In this document: piece by piece, positions 13,126 through 23,104 of the stretch
Numbering within the stretch: position 1 is the first letter of the stretch
Layout of the letters: every line of letters starts with the position of its first letter
NCBI GenBank assembly: GCA_037127255.1
Contig: JBANSL010000001.1
Location: forward strand, 33,630,001-33,694,000
DNA from: Persicaria tinctoria
Lineage: Eukaryota > Streptophyta > Magnoliopsida > Caryophyllales > Polygonaceae
Direction: 5' to 3'
DNA: 64,000 nt
Notes under the pieces: generated by a model
The model's database searches: none
The model's input: only the letters and a program-made list of their open reading frames with translations
What the model was told of the DNA's origin: nothing
Made by a program: the position numbers and the translations under genes

Positions 13126-16100
13126 TCACCATTTTGGTTCACCAAGTACGGTTCCCTCAAGAACTTCCGCATAGAAGCTCCATAACACACTATTGTGTGT
13201 GATAGGCCTCCTTCCGAAGCCATTTTCCTCAACATACTTCTGGACATGGTCTGCTGTGACTATACATTGAAGATATTCATGAAGGAAGCCGCCCGGCGCT
13301 GTAACAAAATTACAAGTCAGTCGATAACAACTTAGAAACCCTCCATCATCCAAAATTTGCATATTTATTTAAGTTGCGATTCTCACCTAATCGTGTGTCT
13401 TCTACATCCAGGTACGTATATGGAACAGGGAAAATGGCCGTGTTACTCTATGTCAAGAATAGAAAAAATGAGAATCGTATATGAGTTCATAAGTTTGAAG
13501 TAAAGTGGCCAAGATATAGGCCATTATGTGAATCGGAGGCTGACATGAGTTCCTACTTACTGGATTGAGTAGCGCCTTATGTGGCGAATCATCTATCAGG
13601 AGGGTGTTAGATTCGTCATAGTCACCCTTCTCCCATGGAAGAGTTGGGTCCTCCTTGTCCCACAACTTCTTTAGTTCCTTAAAAATCAGGGGTTTGTTTT
13701 TCTCCCAAGGAATCACGTGGCCATAATCGGTGCAATGATCCTGATGCTGCACAAGAAGAACAACCAATGCAAAGAATGCAGGGTCAACACTCGCTCAAAA
13801 CTGGATATGTAAATAAAAACACGAAATTAATATTCTTACCCAGCAGAACAACAACTTGTGCTTTTTCTCTCCCAAGATGTAGTCCACAATACTATCCAAG
13901 TTCCTCCTATCAAACGCAATAATGTAATGCAAGAGAATATAACATAGGATATCAAAAAGGTGTTGAAATGATTACATTACATGCAAGTTGGTAGACTAAT
14001 GAAGCTACCCTATTTCAGAAGTACCTGGTTCTTGATGACCATATCCCTACATTGAAATTGTCAAAGCAAAACTGAAGGAATTCATCAGCAAACGCCCTTT
14101 TAAACACTGGGAGACGGATTAAAGTATGTTAGACATTGCAAGAATGAAAATAACATGTCGACCTAAGGATTGTGCATATAACAACAACAGAAGGGGTCTT
14201 CAAACAATGTAAATACCTGCTTTATTTGCAACCTTTTTCCCATATTCGTATCCCGGTTTAGGGTCCGAGACAACGTCAGCTAGTAACCCATTCACATCTA
14301 GAATGAGAAGCTTTTTTTTCTCATTCGTCTCCTGGTTTTCTAAAGATATATCATCCGTGCAAAGCCTCTTCCCATTATTCCTCCTACTACAAAAGGCAAT
14401 TATTTTAATCCATCTAGTGTACAATATTCAGGACCACATAATTTATCACAAAAACAACATACCAGAATTTGTACAATATGGAAGCATCAATGGTATTTTC
14501 CCACTTACAGAAAACTCACACAAGGACAGTATTTGTACAATGTGGAAGCATCAATGGAGGAGAGAAATAACATAACTTAGTTTGTAGTAGTCAAGTCTTG
14601 CCAAGACAAATGATGTAAAGAAATACTAAGTAAATCAAATGCCAATTATGTAGATGACATTTGATTTACTTTGTATTTATTTACACCATTTGTCTTGTCA
14701 AGCTTGACTACTGACAGGCCTAAAGTCGTTATGCCAAATCAAAGTAAATTCCTAAGATGCAAACTATAACAAGTATAGTAGGTAAGTTAGGGTCGAACCC
14801 ACAGGGAAACAGAATCAATTGTAAGAGCAAGTATTATTACCCAAAAGTAACCGATTCAAGGGGGAGTTTTGTGCGAAAGCAATGGTGACAGAACAAGTTG
14901 CAATTTAGAGGTTGCGAATATATGATGGAAAAGTATCACAGCAGGTACTTATCTGCACAACAATTGAGATGGTTCATCATCGCATTCTATGAGTCTCAAG
15001 TTCTAATGTCCAGTAATTGTTCTCAATTCAGATCATGTAATAGCTTTTAGTCCTACCAGTCCTAAAAGCACTTATCGCCAAATTACAAGGGAAACCCTTC
15101 ACCGAATAATAAAGCAATAGCATTCAAACATGAATTATAATGAGATACAAGCGATTCTAACAACCCGTTAAAATAGCCTGTAATCGAATCTCCTTCACAA
15201 TCTACCACAAGCAACCCGCGTATGGTGATTGTGTTCGCTACAGTGAATCTACAACCCCAAACCTGGAATTGGAAACCCTAGCAATATGACTAGTATCGAT
15301 AAACCTAGGTGATCAATCCAGATTAACCAATAATAAGCAATCAAGCGATAAGCTCAGTAGATCAAAACAATTAACAAAGGACGAACAAGAGTAGAATACT
15401 CACAACCAAATCAATCGAAGGCTTCAAAGAACCAAGTGTAACAAAGGAGAGTTAGTTCTCCATAGGGTTTGTGAGATGATGAAAAGGGAAAATACGTCTC
15501 TGGAAAATAACCTAATCTCTCAACTGATGCCTTCTCGGCAAATATAAACTAATAAAATCGGGTTTAACATCCCGTAAAAATATAATATTAAAACTAATAA
15601 GATAGGGGAAACTCGGATAGAAATCCGTCTCCAGGGACTGACGCGGGCGCGTCAGTAGCAGCGCGGCCGCGCCAGACTCCGACTTGGGCGCGTCAGACTC
15701 CGACTTGGGCGCGCTAGTGGATCGTCTTGCTACTTCTATCTGATGCAACGACGTAGGCACTTCCTCCTAGCAGTGCGGGCGCGTCTGCAGCAGCGCGGTC
15801 GCGCCAAGCTCACCAGCTTCCAGCTGCTTCCGAACTTCTTCAACAGGTTCCGATTCGATCTGCAAGATAACCACAAATTTGCGCAGAATCCGAACTCTTC
15901 TAGAATAATCATAAGATGCAATTTAGTAACAAAGAACGAAAGAAATGCAACCTATCTAAGCTAAAAATGCATATAATGCCTATCTAATATATGCATTATC
16001 AACTAGTACAAACTAAGTTATGTTATTTTCCCACCTACAGCAAACAGAAATCGATTTCATGACAGTAAAGCCAATGGAGGAGAGCAATACCTGTTTCGTC

Positions 16101-16131
16101 GCCCCATCCACACTTAAATCGAATTTGATAT
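13126..16131 (-). CDS. HAD-superfamily FCP1/SCP-like phosphatase-domain protein (seven coding exons)
   Basis: Coding exons, 5' to 3' on the minus strand: 16107-16091, 14383-14217, 14106-14025, 13906-13840, 13746-13561, 13447-13387, 13298-13126. The 753 bases give 250 aa in one frame with GT-AG introns throughout, and the first exon extends as 5'UTR to 16131. HAD motif I is LLILDVNGLL (Asp35, with Asn37 where the family usually has a second Asp). Motif II is IWSS (about 83-86), a Lys-rich helix is at about 134-138, and motif IV is IDDSP (162-166). It matches the plant group of FCP1-homology HAD proteins related to CTD small phosphatases. Loss of the second Asp suggests weak or no phosphatase activity. 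No signal peptide is evident. The start ATG in a 17-base coding segment is inferred. Confidence 0.8.
14466..14560. repeat. Imperfect direct repeat in intron 2 of the HAD gene
   Basis: TTTGTACAATRTGGAAGCATCAATGG-like segments occur at about 14468 and 14532. The sequence next to the first (TATTTTCCCACTTACAG) is echoed at 16024-16045 on the other side of the intronic insertion, where AATGGAGGAGAG also recurs. The local DNA has been duplicated and rearranged around the insertion. Confidence 0.6.
14583..16001 (-). mobile_element. Unclassified insertion in intron 2 of the HAD gene (solo-LTR-like)
   Basis: On the minus strand the segment starts TGATAATGCATA and ends GACTACTACA, giving TG...CA ends as in an LTR. 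No matching 5-bp target duplication is found (TAGTT versus ACTAG). The flanks instead carry a perfect 20-bp inverted repeat (14567-14586 and 16007-16026). The interior holds a hairpin of about 130 bp, the motif GTCGAACCCACAGGGA (14791-14806) and GC-rich GCGCG-containing repeats (15640-15815). There are no coding domains. It could be a solo LTR, a foldback-type element or a repair scar. The exons on both sides stay in frame, so it is probably spliced out. Confidence 0.45.
14587..14716. repeat. Long imperfect hairpin (inverted repeat)
   Basis: AGTAGTCAAG...AAGACAAATG...GTAAATCAAATG on the left is answered by CATTTGATTTAC...CATTTGTCTTGTCAAGCTTGACTACT on the right, around a centre of about 16 bases near 14655. 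The arms are about 55 bp with some mismatches. The shape resembles a MITE, but here it is the terminal part of the larger insertion. Confidence 0.7.
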
Positions 16132-16252
16132 CTGAGATATGAAACAAATTCGCATTACAAAATACAAAAAAATCAAAACTCTACAGATTTCGAATATACA
16201 AGGCACACAGAACAACAATATGAAACAAATTCATATGAAACAAATTCATATT

Positions 16253-16741
16253 GTACATGCCCTAATTTCAATTGCAGAGCGAAAGAACAACAAACCCCTA
16301 AATCAAGAAGCCAAAATAAATGCACAAATCCTAATCTACAAGCCAAAGTCAAGAACGAGGAACCCTAGCTTTCGAATTTGGGAGATCCCAGATTCCAACA
16401 AGCCAAATTCAGATTGTACATGCCCTAATTTCAATTGCAGAGCCAAAGAACAACAAACCCCTAAATCAAGAAGCCAAAATAAATGCACAAATCCTAATCT
16501 ACAAGCCAAAGTCAAGAACGAGGAACCCTAGCTTTCGAATTTGGGAGATCCCAGATTCCAACAAGCCAAATTCAGATTGTACATGCCCTAATTTCAATTG
16601 CAGAGCCAAAGAACAACAAATCCCTAAATCAAGAAGCCAAAATAAATGCACAAATCCTAATCTACAAGCCAAAGTCAAGAACGACAAACCCTAGCTTTCG
16701 AATTTGGGAGATCCCAGATTCCAACAAGCCAAATTCTAGAC
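16253..16741. repeat. 163-bp tandem repeat, three copies, in intron 1 of the HAD gene
   Basis: Units begin GTACATGCCCTAATTTC at 16253, 16416 and 16579, a constant period of 163 bp with few differences. The array lies between the 5'UTR exon donor near 16797 and the second exon at 16131. The unit length resembles plant satellite monomers, but three copies in an intron point to local duplication. Confidence 0.85.
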
Positions 16742-16797
16742 CGAGGAGAGAAGAAAGACAGAAGAATGACATAACGGGAGAAGAGAGAGCGTACCTC

Positions 16798-16871
16798 CCC
16801 TGAGCGTAGAGAGAGCAAGCGAACAGATCCAAGAGGAGAACAGACTGGTCCTAGAGTGTAGCCTTTTTATA
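16798..16871 (-). promoter_or_regulatory. TATA box and leader exon of the HAD gene
   Basis: The minus strand reads TATAAAAA at 16871-16864, followed after about 30 bases by a CT-rich leader ending GGGGAG|GTACGC, a good splice donor at 16797. I take 16798 to about 16838 as 5'UTR exon 1. Upstream, the pair CTTGGGTAACCCAAAA repeats (about 16883 and 16970). Confidence 0.6.
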
Positions 16872-16879
16872 GGAGGAAT

Positions 16880-17730
16880 CAGCCTTGGGTAACCCAAAAT
16901 ACCCTTGGGTATACCTTTTCTAATTTTCCTTTTTTTTTTATCATACTTTCAAAATGACCACAAAATACCCTTGGGTAACCCAAAAATTGGGTAAGAGAAT
17001 CAGCCTCCGCACTGACACAGTCCAATCTTTCTCCTTTCTTTATTTGACTCTCGTCGCTAGCTCAATTCGTGGCCCAAACTTCAACATGTACTCAACTGCA
17101 GTGATTTTGAATTTTTTTTCAAAATGGTTCCACGTACTCCCCCCTCCCCCATTCTCTTTCTCTTTCCTTTTCCCATCTCCCTCCTTTTCTACTTTTTCCA
17201 GTACTCCTTCCCTCCCCTCTCACTCTCTCTCTCCACTTCTTTCCATCTCTCTCTATACCTTTTTATTTTTTTATACATAATTATATAGAGTCACTGTTTA
17301 CAACAACGACTCTACTATGTATTATTTTTTTTGCGTTTTTTTGGTTAAATATAAATTTTACTGTAAAATAAAATAAAATAGTACAAAGTTGCTGTTATAA
17401 ACATCGACTTTGTTATTTTATTATTTTTTTTAAATACTTGAAACAACGACTTATCCCTGTTTTGGCTATTTCCCAAATTACTTTGAATCTTTGGCTATTT
17501 CGCAAATTTTTTTATTTTTTTTTGACCATTTTGAAAAAAAATTCAGTGATTTCCAACTAATTAAACGCCTTCATGAATTTGCTCCTAACTCAGTCCATAA
17601 ATACATGAAATATATATAAAATTCCTATGTAGAATTTGAATGCAAAATAATACAAATTAACTATAAAACATGTAAAAATACTCTAAATTAATATGCAAAT
17701 CAATACTAAAAACATGACTAAACTAGACTT
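16880..17730. other. Intergenic, low-complexity sequence upstream of the HAD gene
   Basis: AT-rich sequence with T-runs, a pyrimidine tract of about 110 bases (17140-17250) and short palindrome-like pairs such as TAGAGTC...GACTCTA (17287-17316) and CAAAGT...ACTTTG (17384-17411). No coding or transposon terminus was identified. At 17731 it changes abruptly to gag sequence of element C. Confidence 0.5.
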
Positions 17731-17734
17731 TATC

Positions 17735-19504
17735 ACCGTTCTGGTCAACCACCTGAGTTTGACGGCTCAGACGATCCGGAACGCCTTATACACATCCACG
17801 CTAAATTAAAAAGAGCCATGGCGGCCGCCACTAGCGAATTTAGGGGTGGGCTCGTATGAGCGCGAGCCCACCCCAATCCCGGAAAAAAATACGAAAGGTT
17901 AAATATATAAAAAATAAAAAATAAAAAATAAAAAGGTGTAAATTAATTTACAAGCGAAAATGGATCATAAAGTTTACCTTTCCTAGTTGGTAAAGTATAA
18001 ATGAGGAACTTTTTCCTCTTTATCTAGAGACCAAGGAACACAAGAGCACCTGATTCAGAGACTTCAGAGGGAACTAGCCGCCAAAGATACTGCTCTCACC
18101 GCTGAGAGAGCACGCACTACGCAGGAAATGGAGCGAAGGAGGCAATTGGAAGATGAGCTTGCCCAATACCCTACCACTGCAGAGGATTGCATGCACCCGC
18201 CAAAGATAATGCTTTTTATGGAAGATTTAATGAATGTTCTCTTCAACATATTACCAACTTTACTGATATGTGTCGTACTCTTGCTGAAGTTATCACTTTG
18301 GAATATGTCTTGATGAAGGCTTTTCGTTGGTCTCTGGCTGGTCCAGCATTAAAGTGGCTTGAAGGTCTCCGTCCACGATCCCTCACGACATGGGCTGAAG
18401 TGAGGCAGGAATTTCTCAACAAATTCTTTCCTCATGCCAAGACAGCGCTCCTTCGCTAGAAGATTACATCTTTCAAACAGAAACCTGGGGAGCCGCTAGC
18501 TAAAGCATGTGAACGCTATAAGGATCTACTGTGATCCTGCCCTACACATGGACAACAACCCTGCATCGTTCAGGAGATCTTCTTCAATTCTCTTGACTTG
18601 GCTGCTAAGGATAGAATCAACACGTATACTCATTATGAGTATCTAACAATGCCGCCAACTGACGCATGGGCTACCCTTGACAAGCTGACCAACTTTGACA
18701 ACAAGTATGGGGCCCCAACAAACTATGATGAAGATGCCTACGTCGGGCCAGCCCCATCCATGCCCCTCTACAAACCTTCTAAGGAGATTGACCCAGATGT
18801 CAGGGAGCAGTACTACAAAGATCAGAATCGCAAGCTCCTCAAGCAAGTCAAGTATCTTTCTGTCAACCAACCCTGTATCGAATGCGGATCACAGCGGCAC
18901 ACCACTACTGAGTGCCCACACACAGAGCAAGTCAGGATGGCAGAAAACCACGAAGAGGTAGCTTACGCAGAGGGTCCCAATCGCTATATGGGGGACCAAA
19001 GGTTTCAACAACCACAATGGAACCTACCATACAGAGCTCCAGGACATCCAGAAAGAGATCAACGGAAGGATGATCTATAGATGATCCTGGATGAGATGCG
19101 CCAGAATCAGGCACAACAACAGCAATAGTCTACGAGCGCCATCAATAATCAGCTCCAGAACATCAATACAAGATTTGGAGAACTGGATATCTGGAAGAGG
19201 AACATAGAGACCCAGATGGGTCAATTCGCAGCACAAATTCCACAACCGACCTGGAAACTCCCTGGGCAAACAGAACCAAATCCTAAGGGGAAGACCGGAC
19301 ACGTCGCAGCTGTAAAACTCAGGAGCGGACACCAATTACGCGAGCCAGAGGTCGAAAAGCAGCAGGACAAAGCAGAAAAGCAACTCGACAACGAGCAAAA
19401 ACAACTCGATGTCGACCAAAATTTGGTCGATATCGACAAAACCCAACTCAATGTCGAGGAGAATCCAAGCCGAGACTCGTCTGCACAGCACGACAACTCG
19501 AAGT
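17735..19504 (+). pseudogene. gag of element C, degraded and split by element B
   Basis: Encodes a plant Ty3/gypsy (Athila-type) Gag: a helical N-terminus, the Retrotrans_gag core with WSLAGPALKWLEGL and FLNKFFPHAKTA (18330-18450), and the zinc knuckle CIECGSQRHTTTEC (18878-18920). Breaks: no start codon, a non-homologous insert at about 17840-18030, and in-frame stops at about 18457 (TAG) and 18532 (TGA). The acidic linker with VD-rich repeats begins at about 19380 and continues at 28826 beyond element B, with N-S-K|S-T-T-V-V reading through when B and one GAAGT copy are removed. Confidence 0.8.
17840..18030. repeat. Foreign insert of about 190 bp in C gag, with a perfect 12-bp hairpin
   Basis: Sequence without counterpart in B or G. 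GGGGTGGGCTCG (17843-17854) and its exact complement (17863-17874) flank an 8-base loop. An AT-rich part with AAATAAAAAATAAAA runs follows. No target duplication was recognised. It may be a small MITE-like or SINE-like insertion. Confidence 0.5.
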
Positions 19505-21680
19505 TGTTGTGAGCTGAATCTGCCATGTTTTACAGTAACTTTTATACTGATTTCTATATACATTGCACTCATTTGGGTTTAGATAGTACAGAATCTATGT
19601 ATTTTATGCTTATTTGCCAAATTATAGAATCTACACCAGTTTCTGTTTAATTCGTAGAAATCGAGGCTTTTACAGCTTCTACAGAAGATCGGAAAAGCTC
19701 GGAAAAACACTACAGAAGTCCAAGGTCAAAGCAGCGGAACAAGTCTGAGAGACGAGGCTACTCGATCTCGAGTAGGCCCTACTCGACATAGACCACCATG
19801 TCCGAGCACCAGCTTGGTCGACAAGGCCTGATCGAGAGCCAGACAACCCGAGTTCCGGACCCTACTCGACCTAGACAAGCACTGGTCTAGGTCGACGAAG
19901 CCCCGATGCCATGTCCGGAGTGGGCAAGGAAAAGATGCCCGAGGAGCCGAGGACGACCAGGAGCACTCGCTGCCAGCGACTCGACTCGCTGCAGCGGAAA
20001 AGGAAACTCGCTGCCGCGGACCAAGCCAACCGCTGCCAGCAGAAGAGCCAGCTCGCGGAAGCGGAAGCAGACAGGCAACTCGACCTCGAGGAGCACTTGT
20101 CGAGGTCGACGAAGACTCTGAGACATGTCCGAGCATGTCCGAGCCAATCGAGCACACCAACCCGAGCAGACCATATCGATGACCAGCCTTACTCGACATC
20201 GACAAGGGATGGTCGAAGTCGACGAGCACCAGTGAGCCAGAGTCCGAGCCACATCGAGCAGATTCAAGCCAAGCCGAGGAGCCCAACTCGAGGTCGAGGA
20301 GTCCTACTCGAGGTCGACTAGACCGCGTTCCAGAATCTTCTCGACGAGCCTTGTCCGAGTAGAATTGGAGTTCCTTGGGCGCAATGTTGCTGAAATCTAT
20401 CCGAAACTATCAAGTTCTATCTATGGAAGGCGATCTATCAACATGAAGACATATTTCCTTATTTAGTTTTATCTTTTCCCTTATGGATTTATTTCCATTA
20501 AACACTTATTTATCCTTTAGCAATTTAGATATAATTTTAGATAGAGATAGATATCTTCTTTCCTAGATTAGCTAGGGAATGAAGGCTATAAATAAGGCCC
20601 TAGGGGCTCAGTTTCATTCATCATTCAAGACACAAGTAGTTAGTTCCATTCAGAGATACAACTTAGGAGTTTAAGGTTTTTAGGGTTTTGGCTTTCTGCG
20701 AAAATTGATTGCCAAGATTGTAAAGGCTTTGAATTTAGTTAATGCAATTCAGTTTCTTTCATCAATCAATGTCTTTTATTGCGATGAGGCGTGAGTAGTC
20801 CACCCACTTCTGGGGCTGGGGTGAGCCCGACGGTGGCCATGTGAGGCGATGCGATAAAGGTCAGATCTTTTGTGTGATTCATCTTCTATCCCTATGAGCA
20901 TGATTCTTTTGCGAGAGTTGAAGGTGATCCTTGTTTGTGTTATTGAAGCGAAAGTGATCTTAACGCAACTTGGATTAATTATGTGAAAAAGGGTTAGTAA
21001 CAATTAGGATTTATGCGAAAGCCTCTATTTGCCTATTTGTTAATGACGAAAGTTATTTGATGGAAAGCATGATCTTTTATGCCTTTATGTGTTACTTTGC
21101 ATGGTTATCGTTGTGGTGTTGATACCCTGGCTTTGGAAGTCTTTTAATATATTGAGTTAATTTCTACCGAATTTCTGAGTTCTGTGTTTGAATTTGCAAG
21201 CTTTAAAGTTTCTGTCTTTTTCTGTTTCTTGTCGACATAGAGTAGCTTTAGTCAATCTCGAGGAGGACCCTTGTCGAAGTCGAGTAGAGGCCGGTGTAGG
21301 TCGAGTTGGCTTTATTCTGTCTTTGTCAATTTTCACTTTCTGTACTCTGTGTCGAGCAACCCTTGTCGATCTCGACAAGCTTGTGGTCGAGATCGAGTAC
21401 GACTTTCTGCTTTGCTTCTGTTTTATTTGTTCTTTGCTTTTATTCTTTGCCCTTGCCGGGTTTATTTGTTTCTTTCCTTTCTGTGTTTTTGTGTTTTGCT
21501 GCTTTGTCTGTGAGAATCTGTTACTACCTGAGAACTGCTGACGTGCTTCCTCGTGGATTCGATCCTGACTTTTCTCTTACTACAACGGGAGGAAGTCTTG
21601 TATTATTTGCTGAGACAGGGAAGTCAATCTGAACTATATTTCATATTTATTTCATACTTGACCATCCTCCTGCAACAACA
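19505..21680 (+). repeat. 5' LTR of element B
   Basis: 2,176 bp. The U3 part carries a quasi-periodic array of inverted TCGA boxes (19761-20318). A TATA-like TATAAATAAGG at 20588-20598, followed by the leader CTCAGTTTCATTCATC, marks a likely promoter and R start. More TCGA boxes lie near the 3' end (21230-21400). Confidence 0.9.
19761..20318 (+). repeat. Inverted TCGA-box (hairpin) array in the element B LTR
   Basis: Pairs of TCGANNTCGA boxes face each other across short loops. Unit starts are 19761, 19865, 20080, 20192 and 20287, about 95-112 bp apart with one decayed unit near 19970. Clear stems: TCGACCTAGAC/GTCTAGGTCGA (19866-19897, 11 bp perfect) and TCGACCTCGA/TCGAGGTCGA (20080-20109). 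The unit at 20193-20222 has one mismatch, and 20287-20318 is direct rather than inverted at its central pair. The same array is in the 3' LTR. Confidence 0.85.
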
Positions 21681-21683
21681 AAT

Positions 21684-21701
21684 TGGCGCCGTTGCCGGGG
21701 A
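21684..21701 (+). promoter_or_regulatory. tRNA-Asp primer binding site of element B
   Basis: TGGCGCCGTTGCCGGGGA lies three bases after the 5' LTR. It is the aspartate-tRNA primer site characteristic of Athila/Tat-lineage plant Ty3/gypsy elements. Confidence 0.85.
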
Positions 21702-21763
21702 AGCAATCAATCGCGCCTTAGGTAGTCAGTTCTCATTGTTTCTTTGAGTTAGTTTGCAGGTGT

Positions 21764-23104
21764 ATGCGTCGTTCTGGTCAAACACCTGAGTTTGACGCCT
21801 TAGATGAACCGGAACGCCTTTTTCACATCAGAGCTAAACTACAAAGAGCCATGGCAGCCGCTGAAACACAGGAACAGCTGATCGCTAGGCTTACCAGGGA
21901 ACTAGCCGCAAGGGATGCTGCTATCAACGCTAAAGATGCTGCTATCGCCGCTGAGAGAGCAGCAAGGGAACAAGCATAGGCTGAGCTTGCCCAGTATCCA
22001 ACCACGACAGAGGACTACATGCACCCAACTCTCGTCGTGCCTGAATCGACGATTCTAATCCCTGAAAACTCTTTTGAAATTCGCACTCAATTTCTTATAG
22101 AGCTTAAAAATAATGCCTTTTACGGCAGATTTAATGAGTGTCCTCTTGAACATATTACTAATTTTCATGATATGTGCCGTACTCTTGCAGAAGGTACAAC
22201 TCTGGAATATGTCAAGACGAAGGCTTTCCGTTGGTCGCTCGCTGGACCTGCACTGAAATGGCTGGAAGGGCTGAAAGCAAAATCACTCACAACCTGGGCC
22301 CAAGTAGAGCAAGAGTTTCTGAACAAATTCTTCCCACCTGCCAAAACAGCACATCTCCGCCAGAAAATCACCGCCTTTAAACAGCAGAAAGGGGAACCGC
22401 TGGCGAAGGCATGGGAGCGCTACAAGGAACTGCTACGATCTTGCCCTACTCATGGACAGCCACCCTACATCATACAGGAGATCTTCTTCAACTCTCTTGA
22501 TCAAGTCACTAAGGACAGAATCAACAATTATACTCGCTACGAGTATCTGACAATGCCGCCAAGTGACGCATGGGGAGTACTAGAGAAGCTCACTACCTAC
22601 GACAACAAGTATGGGTCTACTGCAACTTATGAAGAGAACCCATACGCCAGGCCAGCACCATCCATGCCCCTCTATGAGCCATCAAAGGAGATTGATCCAG
22701 ATGTCAGGAAGCAATACTACAGAGATCAAAATAGGAAGCTCGTCAAGCAAGTCAAATATCTCTCTGTCAACCAGCCTTGTATTGAATGCGGATCGCAAAG
22801 GCACACCACTCTTGAGTGCCCACACACAGAGCAAGTCAGGCTGGCAGAGCACCATGAGGATGCAGCTTACGCAGGGGGTCCAAATCGCTACATGGGGGAC
22901 CAAAGGTTTCAGCAACCACAGTGGAACCAAGGTGTCCCTAGGAATCCCCCGCCCTACAAAGCTCCAGGACATCCAGAAAGGGACCAGAAAAAGGATGATA
23001 TACAGCTGGTCCTGGAGGAAATACGGAGAAACCACACAGAAACTAGGCAGTCCTTCAACTCCGTCTATACTCAGATGCAAGGTGTCAACTCTAGGCTTGG
23101 GTAA
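21764..23104 (+). pseudogene. gag of element B (two premature stops)
   Basis: Athila-type Gag that forms the virus-like particle. Starts ATGCGTCGTTCTGG at 21764. The N-terminal part is Ala-rich (AARDAAINAKDAAIAAERA). The Retrotrans_gag core runs from about 22100 (NAFYGRFNECPLEHI) through FLNKFFPPAKTAHLRQ to the MPPSDAW segment. The zinc knuckle is CIECGSQRHTTLEC (22780-22822). The frame is broken by TAG at 21977-21979, where G has CAG, and by TAA at 23102-23104, where G has GAA. Otherwise gag and protease form a single continuous frame of about 1,130 codons to 25153. Confidence 0.85.

Larger units (their letters stand above)
17731..19504 (+). mobile_element. Element C, left part: 5'-truncated Athila-like retrotransposon
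   Basis: Starts abruptly inside gag, immediately after where the start codon would be, with no 5' LTR or primer site. The right part resumes at 28826 in the same reading frame after element B. C shares gag and protease architecture with B and G but is clearly more diverged and has a different LTR, so it is an older or separate subfamily. Confidence 0.8.

Noticed and set aside
16253..16741. Centromeric satellite
   Set aside because: The 163-bp period is in the satellite size range, but there are only three copies, inside an intron of a gene model.
17287..17420. Small MITE from palindrome-like pairs
   Set aside because: The pairs are only 6-7 bp, with no consistent ends or target duplication.
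19726..20321. Long overlapping open frames on both strands of the B and G LTRs (up to 186 and 255 codons)
   Set aside because: A TCGA-rich repeat lacks stop codons in several frames at once. The translations are low-complexity, mirror one another, and lie in LTR U3.
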